A stretch of DNA of 8,089 nucleotides from JBEKZQ01 sp049509675. Lineage in GTDB: Bacteria > Planctomycetota > Planctomycetia > Pirellulales > Thermoguttaceae. Each line of letters starts with the position of its first letter. The first letter of the stretch is position 1. The translations under genes and the position numbers were made by a program. The stretch lies in assembly GCA_049509675.1 (NCBI GenBank), contig JBEKZQ010000290.1:1-8089 (forward strand), written 5' to 3'. The notes under the pieces were generated by a model. It worked only from the letters and a program-made list of their open reading frames with translations, was not told where the DNA came from and did no database searches. Below, one piece after another: positions 1 to 7,600 of this stretch.

Positions 1-2
1 TC

Positions 3-962
3 ATGCTGAAGTTTTCGCGGCGCGATTTTCTGGTTCATTCGGCGGCGGCAGGGATGTTGGCCTGCCAAGCGGACCGGCTGTTGGCGGCCGGCGCCGCAGC
101 GACGTCCGCCGCGCCTTCGTTGACCATTGCCAGGTGGAAGGGGCCCCAGCCTGCGGCCGGCAGTGATGCCGAAATCTCCCGGATCGCCGCCAAGCTGACC
201 CGGCAGGCAATCGAGGGCCTGGGCGGCATGAAGCGTTTCGTCCGGCGCGGCGACGTGGTGTGGATCAAGGCCAATATCGGCTGGGATCGCACGCCGGAAC
301 TGGCGGGCAACACGAATCCGGACGTCGTGGCCACCCTGGTCAAGATGTGCTTCGACGCCGGCGCGAAGACGGTGAAAGTGGGCGACAACAGCGTCCACGC
401 CGCCGCCAAGACGTATCAGTCCAGCGGCATTGCTGCCGCCGTGCTGGCCGTGGGCGGCAAAGTGGTGTTCCTCGACAAGAATCGCTACAAGGATACAGCG
501 ATCGGGGGCGAGCGCGTGAAGTCCTTGTTGCTCTATCCCGAAATCCTCGACTGCGATCTGGTCATCAACGTTCCCATCGTAAAGCATCACGTGCTCTCGA
601 ACGCCACGTTGGCGATGAAGAACTATATGGGCGTAATGGACAATCGGGCGCCGTTTCACCAGGACTTCGCCGCCTGCCTTTCCGACCTGACGCGGTACAT
701 GAAGCCGCGGCTGTGCGTGCTCGACGCGGTACGCGTTTTGATCGACCACGGGCCAGTCGGCGGCAACCCGGCCGACGTGAAACTGAAGACGACCGTGGCG
801 GCGGGCTCGGATATCGTGGCCCTGGAAGCCTTGGGCCTCGACCTGCTGGGCCGCAGTGCGGCCGACACCAAGAAGGCCCGCTCCATTATCAAGTATGCCG
901 TGGAAGCAGGGCTGGGCAAGCCCGACTACCGCGCGGTGGCGAAGGAGATCGCCGTCGCATGA
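3..962 (+). CDS. Tat-exported DUF362 domain protein
   Basis: A 319-residue protein of the DUF362 family (PF04015), whose members usually sit beside or carry iron-sulfur clusters; the biochemical role is unknown. The N-terminus has a twin-arginine signal: S5-R-R-D-F-L10 followed by a short apolar stretch (13-20), so export of a folded protein is expected. C21 after M-L-A could be a non-canonical lipobox, which I consider weak. The DUF362 body spans about 40-300, with recognisable blocks WIKANIGW (87-94), a glycine/asparagine-rich VGDNS (126-130), VINVPIVKHH (188-197) and LAMKNYMGVMD (203-213). Cysteines 21, 116, 184, 225 and 238 are scattered, so there is no ferredoxin motif, unlike DUF362 proteins that carry two clusters. 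The stop overlaps the start of the polyferredoxin gene (ATGA), implying translational coupling. The start lies two bases from the window edge, so its ribosome site is unseen, but the Tat motif fits this start. Family confidence is high; function is not known. Confidence 0.88.
   Translation: MLKFSRRDFLVHSAAAGMLACQADRLLAAGAAATSAAPSLTIARWKGPQPAAGSDAEISRIAAKLTRQAIEGLGGMKRFVRRGDVVWIKANIGWDRTPELAGNTNPDVVATLVKMCFDAGAKTVKVGDNSVHAAAKTYQSSGIAAAVLAVGGKVVFLDKNRYKDTAIGGERVKSLLLYPEILDCDLVINVPIVKHHVLSNATLAMKNYMGVMDNRAPFHQDFAACLSDLTRYMKPRLCVLDAVRVLIDHGPVGGNPADVKLKTTVAAGSDIVALEALGLDLLGRSAADTKKARSIIKYAVEAGLGKPDYRAVAKEIAVA
942..947 (+). promoter_or_regulatory. Shine-Dalgarno site for the polyferredoxin gene
   Basis: AAGGAG lies inside the last codons of the DUF362 gene, 11 bases before the ATG at 959. 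It favours that ATG, which overlaps the upstream stop as ATGA, over the later in-frame ATG at 1007. Confidence 0.6.
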
Positions 963-2671
963 GGCTCGGGCCGGCACGCGGTGTCAACGGGGTCGGAATA
1001 CGCCGCATGGTGCAAACGGCGGCCTTGCTGCTGTTCGTCGGCTTGTTGTTCGCCACGCGCCGGCACGGCGACGCGCCGGTCAGTCCCTGGCTGCAAGCGC
1101 TGTTCCTGATCGACCCGCTGGTCTTGCTGTTGACCTGGCTGGCCGCGCACGCCGTGCCCGTGGCCTTGCTCGCGTCGTTGGCCACGGTCTTCTTGACGAT
1201 GCTGTTGGGGCGCGTGTTCTGCGGCTGGTTCTGCCCGCTGGGAACCGTCCACGCCATTGCCGGGCGTTTCCTGGCGTTCTGCTGGCCCCAGCGCAGGCGG
1301 CCGGAGCATTGGTCGCGCTGGCAGTTGGCCAAGTATTATCTGCTGGCCGTCTTGCTGGTCATGGCGGCCTGCGGCGTCCACTGGGGCGCCGTGCTGGACC
1401 CGCTGGTGCTGCTCTATCGCACAACGACCGTGGCCCTGTTGCCGGGCGTGCAATGGGCCGTCGAGGACGGCTCCGAGGGCCTGGGGGCCCCGGAGCCGGC
1501 CCGGACCGTGCTCCGCGAGCACGTGACGGAGGTCGAACGGCAGGCCTTCCTGGGCAGTGGACTGATCTGGTTGCTGTTTGTCGCTATGCTGGTCCTGAAT
1601 CGCTACCGCCCGCGATTCTGGTGCCGCTACGTCTGTCCGTTGGGCGCGCTGCTGGGCGTACTGGCGCTGCGGCCGTTCTTGCGACGACGCGTGGACCACG
1701 CGACCTGTAACGGTTGCGACCTGTGCGGCGTGGGCTGCCATGGGGCGGCTTCTGCCGCGCCCGGCGATGCGTGGAAGGCGGCCGAGTGCTTCGGGTGCCT
1801 GAATTGCCGGCAGTCGTGCCGTCGTGGCAGTCTAAGCTTCCAATGGACTTTGCCTTGGCGGCCGGCGCCGGCTCCGCTGCCGACTACGACCGGCGCGATA
1901 ACTTCAACGCCAGGCCATTCGCGACGCGGATTCTTGCGCGAGATGGCCGGCGGCGCGTGCGGCGTGGCCGCCGGCGGCGTGGCCGGGATGTTCTTGTTGC
2001 GGGCCACGCCGCAGTCGCGCGGCGCCACCGGCAATCAAGACTTGATCCGTCCGCCCGGTTCGCTCGCCGAGCGCGAGTTCATGCGGCGCTGCACGGCCTG
2101 CGGCATGTGCATGAAGATCTGCCCAACAGGCTGCCTGCAGCCCTCGCTGGTTGAGGCCGGCCTGGAAGGGATCTGGACGCCCAAGGTCGAGCCGCGGATC
2201 GGGCGCTGCGAGTACGACTGCACCCTGTGCGGCCAGGTTTGCCCCACGGGGGCGATCGCGCTGCTGACGGTCGAGCAGAAGCACCAGGTCAAGATCGGCA
2301 TCGCGGTCTTGGATCATTCACGTTGCATTCCCTTCGCCTATGGCCGCGACTGCGGCACGTGCGTGGAAGCCTGTCCGTTCCCCGAAAAGGCCATTCGCCT
2401 GGTCGACGTCGAGGTGTCGGTCAATGACGGCACGCGACAACGCACGAAAGTCATCGGCCAACCGATGGTCGATCCCGACCGTTGCACCGGCTGCGGCGGC
2501 TGTGTCAAGGAATGCACCTTCAAAGACGAGCCGGCGATCCGCGTGGTCAGCGCCAACGAGAGCCGGCATCCCGGCCAGATACCGTTCCTGGATTTGGGCC
2601 AAGATCGGGCCAAGAAAGGGGCAGCCGCGCCGGCGGCCCCGGCGCCGGACGCAAATCCGTACGGAACGTAG
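959..2671 (+). CDS. Membrane polyferredoxin, NapH-NapG-type fusion with internal Tat motif
   Basis: A 570-residue 4Fe-4S electron-transfer protein. Residues 1-300 resemble NapH/NosR-type quinol-oxidising membrane proteins: hydrophobic segments near 18-33, 47-83, 124-141 and 199-214, two CxxxCP motifs (C88-G-W-F-C92-P and C222-R-Y-V-C226-P), then two ferredoxin clusters (C250/253/256/260 and C277/280/283/287). Residues 318-570 resemble NapG/MauM: a twin-arginine motif S321-R-R-G-F-L326, an apolar stretch 331-347, then four clusters (C378/381/384/388; C417/421/424/428; C456 with C465/468/472; C509/512/515/519). Length and cluster count equal NapH plus NapG, so I read it as a natural fusion. The tail is alanine/proline-rich (554-570). 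The start at 959 has a Shine-Dalgarno site 11 bases upstream and overlaps the DUF362 stop. An open frame continues upstream to 260, but that part lies inside the DUF362 gene. No nitrate reductase (NapA/NapB) is near, so a role in nitrate respiration is not supported; the electron acceptor is unknown. Confidence 0.88.
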   Translation: MRLGPARGVNGVGIRRMVQTAALLLFVGLLFATRRHGDAPVSPWLQALFLIDPLVLLLTWLAAHAVPVALLASLATVFLTMLLGRVFCGWFCPLGTVHAIAGRFLAFCWPQRRRPEHWSRWQLAKYYLLAVLLVMAACGVHWGAVLDPLVLLYRTTTVALLPGVQWAVEDGSEGLGAPEPARTVLREHVTEVERQAFLGSGLIWLLFVAMLVLNRYRPRFWCRYVCPLGALLGVLALRPFLRRRVDHATCNGCDLCGVGCHGAASAAPGDAWKAAECFGCLNCRQSCRRGSLSFQWTLPWRPAPAPLPTTTGAITSTPGHSRRGFLREMAGGACGVAAGGVAGMFLLRATPQSRGATGNQDLIRPPGSLAEREFMRRCTACGMCMKICPTGCLQPSLVEAGLEGIWTPKVEPRIGRCEYDCTLCGQVCPTGAIALLTVEQKHQVKIGIAVLDHSRCIPFAYGRDCGTCVEACPFPEKAIRLVDVEVSVNDGTRQRTKVIGQPMVDPDRCTGCGGCVKECTFKDEPAIRVVSANESRHPGQIPFLDLGQDRAKKGAAAPAAPAPDANPYGT

Positions 2672-2680
2672 GACTACTGC

Positions 2681-2704
2681 GCGGGTTTTTTCCTCACAAC
2701 CCGC
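2681..2704 (+). terminator. Possible stem-loop after the redox operon
   Basis: GCGGGTT (2681-2687) and AACCCGC (2698-2704) form a perfect 7-bp stem with a 10-base loop, 9 bases after the polyferredoxin stop. The T-run overlaps the 5' arm and loop (2686-2691) and does not follow the stem, so it is not a textbook intrinsic terminator. It could end or stabilise the upstream transcript. Position supports it; structure is only partly right. Confidence 0.3.
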
Positions 2705-2717
2705 ACCGCGCCAAGAA

Positions 2718-2726
2718 TGCTATATT
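2718..2726 (+). promoter_or_regulatory. Extended -10 promoter for zinc-ribbon/permease genes
   Basis: TGCTATATT reads as TGn plus a TATATT -10 box (2721-2726). No good -35 box is seen 16-18 bases upstream, as is common for extended -10 promoters. Transcription would start near 2733, giving a leader of about 65-70 bases before the ATG at 2801. The same TGn-TATAAT layout precedes the two other transcription units in the window, which strengthens the call. Confidence 0.45.
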
Positions 2727-2788
2727 TCATTGGGCACCTTCTTTCCTGTTCGGAACTTGTCTGGTGCTCATCCTCCGCCAGTCACCAA

Positions 2789-2794
2789 GAGAGG
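2789..2794 (+). promoter_or_regulatory. Ribosome binding site of the zinc-ribbon miniprotein
   Basis: GAGAGG sits 6 bases before the ATG at 2801. It decides the start: a longer in-frame reading from the ATG at 2717 would begin inside the promoter and has no such site. Confidence 0.55.
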
Positions 2795-2800
2795 TGTCTT

Positions 2801-2986
2801 ATGCGTCCTCGTTGCCCCAATTGTTGCCGGCTCGTCGGGCAGGGCAAGAACGTGGACGGCCCGAACTACTGTCCGCAATGCCGGAAGCTGTTCTTTGTAC
2901 CTCCACCTGAGAGCATTCCCCCTTGGATCTTGGGGGTTGTCGTCATTTTGATGGCTAATAGCCAGATTACGTTTCACGCGTTTTGA
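2801..2986 (+). CDS. Zinc-ribbon membrane miniprotein
   Basis: A 61-residue protein of unknown function. It begins MRPRCPNC and has two CxxC knuckles (C5/C8 and C24/C27; C9 is an extra cysteine) spaced as in a zinc ribbon. A proline-rich hinge (34-41) and an apolar stretch (about 42-56) that can span the membrane follow. The ribbon would be expected on the cytoplasmic side, but this is inference. The start is set by GAGAGG six bases upstream. The TGA stop overlaps the TTG start of the ABC permease, so the two are probably made together and the miniprotein may help start permease translation. Similar short zinc-ribbon/membrane proteins are common among unannotated planctomycete genes, but I do not recognise a named family. 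The conserved-looking cysteine spacing is the main reason to accept it as real. Confidence 0.65.
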   Translation: MRPRCPNCCRLVGQGKNVDGPNYCPQCRKLFFVPPPESIPPWILGVVVILMANSQITFHAF

Positions 2987-4488
2987 ACAGCCCTCTGCTT
3001 AACACGCTGCTTCTCTCGGGGGCCACGTGCGCGATTGGCGTTCCGCTGGGCACGGCGCTGGCGTGGTTGCTTGTGCGCAGCGATCTTCCCGGCCGGCGTG
3101 GGGTCTGGTGGATGCTGGCGGCGATGCTCTTTGTGCCGCTGTACCTGCAGGCGGCCGCCTGGCACGCGGGGTTTGCGGCACAAGGTTGGTACACCCTGGC
3201 TACCGCCACGCCCGCCTGGATCGAAGGCTGGACCGGCGCGATCTGGATCCACAGCATGGCCGCCGTGCCCTGGGTGGTGCTGATCGTCGGCGCCGGACTG
3301 CGATTGAGCGAGCCGGAACTGGAAGAACAGGCCCTCCTGGACGGTTCGCAGCGACAGGTTTTCTGGCACGTCACGTTGCGCGCCGCGCGGCCGGCGGTGG
3401 CCCTGGCCGCGCTGTGGATCGCCATCCTCACAGCCGGGGAAATGACCGTCACCGACCTCTTCGCCATCCGCACCTATGCCGAGGAGGTTTACACCCGCAT
3501 TGCCGTGGGTCAGGAAGCGGGCGACGCACCGCTGGGGATGCTGCCAGGGATGTCGATCACCGCGGCGCTGATCGCTGCGGCACTGGTCCTGGCCTCCCGC
3601 CTGGGACCGCGCGAGCGGCCGTTGAGCTTTCGCCGGCAACTGGTGTTCGCCACCGGCCGCTGGCGCTGGCCGCTGCTGCTGGCGGTTGCCGCGATCGTGT
3701 TGCTAATGATCGGCGTGCCTCTGGGGAGCCTGATCTATAAGGCGGGCGTGCTGGTGACGCAAACCGACGCCGGCCGGCTGCGTTGCTGGTCGCCCTGGAA
3801 GTGCCTGCGGATCATCGCCGCGGCGCCATGGAGATTCCGCAGGGAGTTCACGTGGTCGCTCTCGATCAGTGCCTTGGCGGCCGCGGCCGACGTGCTCGCG
3901 GCGCTGCCCCTGGCATGGTGGGCGCGGCGCGGCCGCTGGCGCGCCGGCCCGGCCATCGCCGTGACCGCCGTCTGCCTGGCCGTGCCGGGGCCCGTGCTGG
4001 GACTGGCGGTCATCTGGCTCTTGAATACTCCGTCGCTGCCTTGGCTGGTGCATCTCTACGATCATTCGATCCTGGCGCCGTGGTTGGCGTTGGCGCTGCG
4101 CGGTTTGCCGGCGGCGACGCTCGTGCTCTGGCACGCCTTGAAAACCGTGCCGGGTGGCTTGCTGGAAACGGCCGCCCTGGACGGGGCCGGGCCCGTGACG
4201 CGCATGTTGCGCCTGGTGCTGCCCTTGCGCTGGCCGGCCCTGCTGCTGGCGTGGCTGGTGGCCCTGGCCGTGGCGCTGGGCGATCTGGCGGCCAGCATCC
4301 TCGTAGTTCCGCCCGGCGTGATGACGCTCTCGATTCAGGTTTTCGGCCTGTTGCACTACGGCGTGGAGGACCAGGTGGCCGGCATCTGCCTGGCCCTGGT
4401 GACGTTTTGCGGGGCCTTGGCCGGCCTGGCGGCCTGGCTGATCCGCCGCTGGATCGTGGTGCCGTTGGACGCCGCCGCCAGAAAATAA
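2983..4488 (+). CDS. ABC transporter permease, iron(III)/FbpB-type, two fused domains
   Basis: A 501-residue inner-membrane permease with two tandem BPD_transp_1 domains, the layout of iron(III) (FbpB/AfuB/SfuB) and thiamine (ThiP) permeases. Each half carries the EAA loop that docks the ATPase: E114-E-Q-A-L-L-D-G121 with the following segment to about 132, and E395-T-A-A-L-D-G401 to about 414. The substrate is not readable from sequence; ferric iron is the most frequent for this layout. The likely start is TTG at 2983, overlapping the stop of the miniprotein (TTGA); an in-frame TAG at 2959 rules out any longer protein, and no Shine-Dalgarno site is visible. As a result the protein opens directly in what is normally the second membrane segment (LLNTLLLSG, 5-13) and lacks the usual first one. 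No ATPase or solute-binding protein gene is in the window. Family call firm; exact start and substrate uncertain. Confidence 0.85.
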   Translation: MNSPLLNTLLLSGATCAIGVPLGTALAWLLVRSDLPGRRGVWWMLAAMLFVPLYLQAAAWHAGFAAQGWYTLATATPAWIEGWTGAIWIHSMAAVPWVVLIVGAGLRLSEPELEEQALLDGSQRQVFWHVTLRAARPAVALAALWIAILTAGEMTVTDLFAIRTYAEEVYTRIAVGQEAGDAPLGMLPGMSITAALIAAALVLASRLGPRERPLSFRRQLVFATGRWRWPLLLAVAAIVLLMIGVPLGSLIYKAGVLVTQTDAGRLRCWSPWKCLRIIAAAPWRFRREFTWSLSISALAAAADVLAALPLAWWARRGRWRAGPAIAVTAVCLAVPGPVLGLAVIWLLNTPSLPWLVHLYDHSILAPWLALALRGLPAATLVLWHALKTVPGGLLETAALDGAGPVTRMLRLVLPLRWPALLLAWLVALAVALGDLAASILVVPPGVMTLSIQVFGLLHYGVEDQVAGICLALVTFCGALAGLAAWLIRRWIVVPLDAAARK

Positions 4489-4548
4489 CGGCCGTAAGCG
4501 TACTTCTCCGGGTGTCCCCGCCCGTACCTCGCACTGTTGCAATTCTCC

Positions 4549-4557
4549 TGATATACT
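4549..4557 (+). promoter_or_regulatory. Extended -10 promoter for the restriction-modification gene
   Basis: TGATATACT reads as TGn plus TATACT (4552-4557). There is no convincing -35 box at the usual distance. The expected start near 4564 gives a leader of about 55 bases. The rest of the 4489-4618 gap holds only an 8-bp palindrome after the permease stop and the ribosome site. Confidence 0.45.
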
Positions 4558-4603
4558 GCTGCGAGGCGGAGGCACAACAGAACGGGAACTTCCCAATGGT
4601 TCT

Positions 4604-4610
4604 GGAGGGA
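4604..4610 (+). promoter_or_regulatory. Strong Shine-Dalgarno site of the RM gene
   Basis: GGAGGGA lies 8 bases before the ATG at 4619 but only 2 bases before an in-frame GTG at 4613. The spacing selects the ATG as the true start. Confidence 0.7.
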
Positions 4611-4618
4611 CCGTGGCT

Positions 4619-7600
4619 ATGGATAAGACCTTCGAACAGGGCAAGGATGAAGTCGCCAGGCTGTGCGACTATTTTCGGGTCAATCGGAACGAGTTTCGCG
4701 CCCGTAATGAGGCCCAGGTTCGGCAACAGCTCATCGACCCGCTCTTTGAAGCCCTTGGTTGGGATGTCGGAAACTCTGAGCAAGTTGCGCCGCAATATGC
4801 AGAAGTAGTTACCGAGCAAAGCCAGGACGACGAAGGCCCGCGCAAGGCCCCGGACTACACCTTTCGGGTAGGAACCTTGCCGAGGTTTTACGTCGAAGCC
4901 AAGAGATGCAGCATTGATATTAGCAGCGATCCTGCGCCAGCTTTTCAGCTTCGCCGATACGGCTGGAACACGCGTCTTATGCTGTCCCTGTTGACCAACT
5001 TCGAGGAGTTGGGGGTCTATGATTGCACTGTTCGGCCACGCCAGAACGATAAGGCAAGCCGGTCGCGAATTTCGCTCTTCCGCTTCCCTGAATACGCCGA
5101 CCGCTGGCGGGAACTTTGGGATGTCTTTTCACGTGAAGCAGTTTGGTCGGGAGCCTTCGATCAGTACGCTGCGTCCAAGCGGAAGCGCGGCACGTCGGAA
5201 GTGGATGAAGAGTTCCTGAAGGAAATCGAAGGCTGGCGGGAAACGCTTGCGCGAAACATCGCCTTGCGCAACAAGGGAATCGCGCACGACGATCTGAACG
5301 CGGCGGTGCAACTCACGATCGACCGCGTGGTATTCCTTCGCATGGCCGAAGATCAGGGGCTGGAGCCTTACCAACAACTGCTGAATCTTTGCGATCATCC
5401 GGAGATCTTCAGCCGCTTCGTGCGGAAGTTGTGCCAGCGCGCCGATGAAAAGTACAACGCGGGCCTGTTTCACTTCGAGAAAGAGGCGGGTGTGTCAGAG
5501 GCCCCCGACCGCATCACGCCCAAGCTGACGGTCGACGACAAGGTTTTCCAGCCGATCCTGCAAAGCCTGTACTTCGAGCACGGTTCGCCCTATGACTTCC
5601 GCCTCATGCCGGTGGAAATCTTGGGGACTATTTACGAGCGGTTCTTGGGCAAGGTCATCCGGCTGACCGTAGGCCACCAGGCGAAGGTCGAAGAGAAGCC
5701 CGAAGTGCGCAAGGCCGGTGGCGTGTACTATACGCCCGCCTATATCGCCCAGTACATCGTAGCGCAGACCGTGGGGGTCAAGGTTGCCGGCCGGAGCCCT
5801 GCCCAGCTTTCGGGCGGCAAGGGCAAGCCGCCCGTTCGCGTGCTGGATATGGCCTGCGGGTCGGGTTCCTTTCTGTTGGCCGCGTATCAATGCCTCTTGC
5901 AACATTGCCTGGAGTGGTACGTCAAGAACCGCCCGGAACGATGCCCGGCGGCCGTTTGCAAGAACGGCCGCACCAGCGAGTGGCGGCTGACGATCGCGGA
6001 AAAGAAGCGCATCCTGACCACCCATATTTTTGGCGTCGATATTGACCGCCAGGCTGTGGAGGTAACGAAACTCTCACTGCTGCTGAAGGTATTGGAAGGC
6101 GAGAATGAGCAGACCGTAGCACGACAGTTGCAACTGTTTCACGACCGTGCTTTGCCCAACCTGGCCGAAAACATCAAGTGCGGCAATTCGCTGATCGGCC
6201 CTGACTACTTCAGCGGCAAGCTGATTCCAGACGCCGACGAGATGAAACGCGTCAACGCATTTGACTGGCAGCAAGGCTTTCCCGACGCCATGAAGGAGGG
6301 CGGCTTTGATTGCGTTGTCGGAAATCCGCCTTGGCTCATGGCAGGTTACTACGTTGCAGACGAGATCGACTACATGCGACAGAAGTTCCGAACTGCCAAA
6401 GGTAAGTTTGACCTTTATTACTTGTTCATAGAAAATGGGTTGTCGCTTGCCAATGACAGCGGGCGTTTTGGATTGATCGTCCCCAACAAGTTCTTTCACA
6501 CCAAGGCCGCAACACGGCTTCGGGAATTCTTGAGAGAAAAGGCGTGCCTGCAAACACTTGTTGATTTCGGCGACTCGCAAGTCTTTTCGGGAGCAACAAA
6601 CTACTCGTGCATAATCTTCCTGGGGCACGATCCGGTCAAATGCGTACGGCATGTCCGCGCAAAGGCTGGACTTTCAATAGTAGCAGAAACGACCGTGCCG
6701 TCGTCAAGTCTGAACGACGACGCGTGGCATTTTGAAACGGAAGACAAACGGGCACTGTTCAAGAAGATGGAGAAGATTGGCAAGCCACTTCAGACACTTG
6801 TTGCCCGATTTGGAACCGGCGTGCAAAGCGGTGCGGATCGGGTCCTCACAATCGAGCGGCAGCAGGCGAAACAACGCCGTTTAGAAAAAGACGTGTTACG
6901 TCCGATTTTGCGGGGGCGCGACGTGCGCCGATACGCAGTCGCGAATTCCCCAAGGCTCCTGATCTTCCCCTACACAGTCGTTAGGGGCGACTTCGTCCTT
7001 CTGCCCGAAAGGGAACTCCAGGGTCGCAGGAACGTGTACAAAATACTCTCTGACAATAGAAAGACGCTGACGTCGAGAGTGTGGTTTGGGAAAGGGGGGC
7101 AGGAGCTTTCGGGGCAATGGTACGGGATGATGTACCTGGATGCGTGCCAGTCGTTTTCCTCACCGCACCTCCTGACCCCGTCGCTTAGCAACCGATCGAA
7201 CTTCACCTTTGGAAAAGGCGACTTGTTTGCTACAGGCACGGCGGGTGTTACGTCCATTATCCCCCGTAAAGACATCCAGGAAGACATCCTGTATTTGCTG
7301 GGACTTCTCAACTCGAGGCTTCTCAGTTTCTATGCGATCGGGCATAGTCCCGTATTCTCGGGAGCGTATTACAAGTTCAGTGCGCCCTATCTAAAGCAAT
7401 TGCCCATCCGACGGATTGATTTTTTCCACGCCGCGGACAAGGATTCCCACGAGCGGATCGTAAAGCTGGCGGAAGCGATGTTGGCGTTGCACAAGCAACT
7501 TCGTGCCGCGAAGTCGGAAGCCCATCGCACCACCATCCAGCGGCAGATCGACGCCACCGACGCCGAGATTGACCGGCTTGTATATGACCTGTACGGTCTG

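Noticed and set aside
260..958. Open frame extending the polyferredoxin reading frame upstream inside the DUF362 gene
   Set aside because: It is arginine/glycine-rich read-through of a G+C-rich gene in another frame; the DUF362 frame has clear family motifs, and the ATG at 959 has a ribosome site.
959..2671. Periplasmic nitrate reductase operon (napGH)
   Set aside because: The domain resemblance is real, but no NapA, NapB or NapC is present and DUF362 is not part of that pathway, so the gene symbols were not used.
2719..2910. Missing permease N-terminus encoded in the permease frame before the TAG at 2959
   Set aside because: The permease frame has stops at 2908-2910 (TGA), 2956-2958 (TAA) and 2959-2961 (TAG), and the sequence between has no membrane-segment character.
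4488..4495. Palindrome ACGGCCGT just after the permease stop as a terminator
   Set aside because: There is no loop and no following T-run.
3703..4644. Long minus-strand frame opposite the permease
   Set aside because: It encodes low-complexity Q/R/G/P-rich sequence typical of the antisense of a leucine/alanine-rich membrane gene, with no recognisable domain.
3783..4808. Plus-strand frame bridging the permease end and the restriction gene start
   Set aside because: It is a shadow of both genes, with low-complexity content and no family features.
4010..4819. Minus-strand frame across the permease end and the intergenic gap
   Set aside because: Arginine/proline-rich, no motifs, and it would run over the promoter and ribosome site of the restriction gene.
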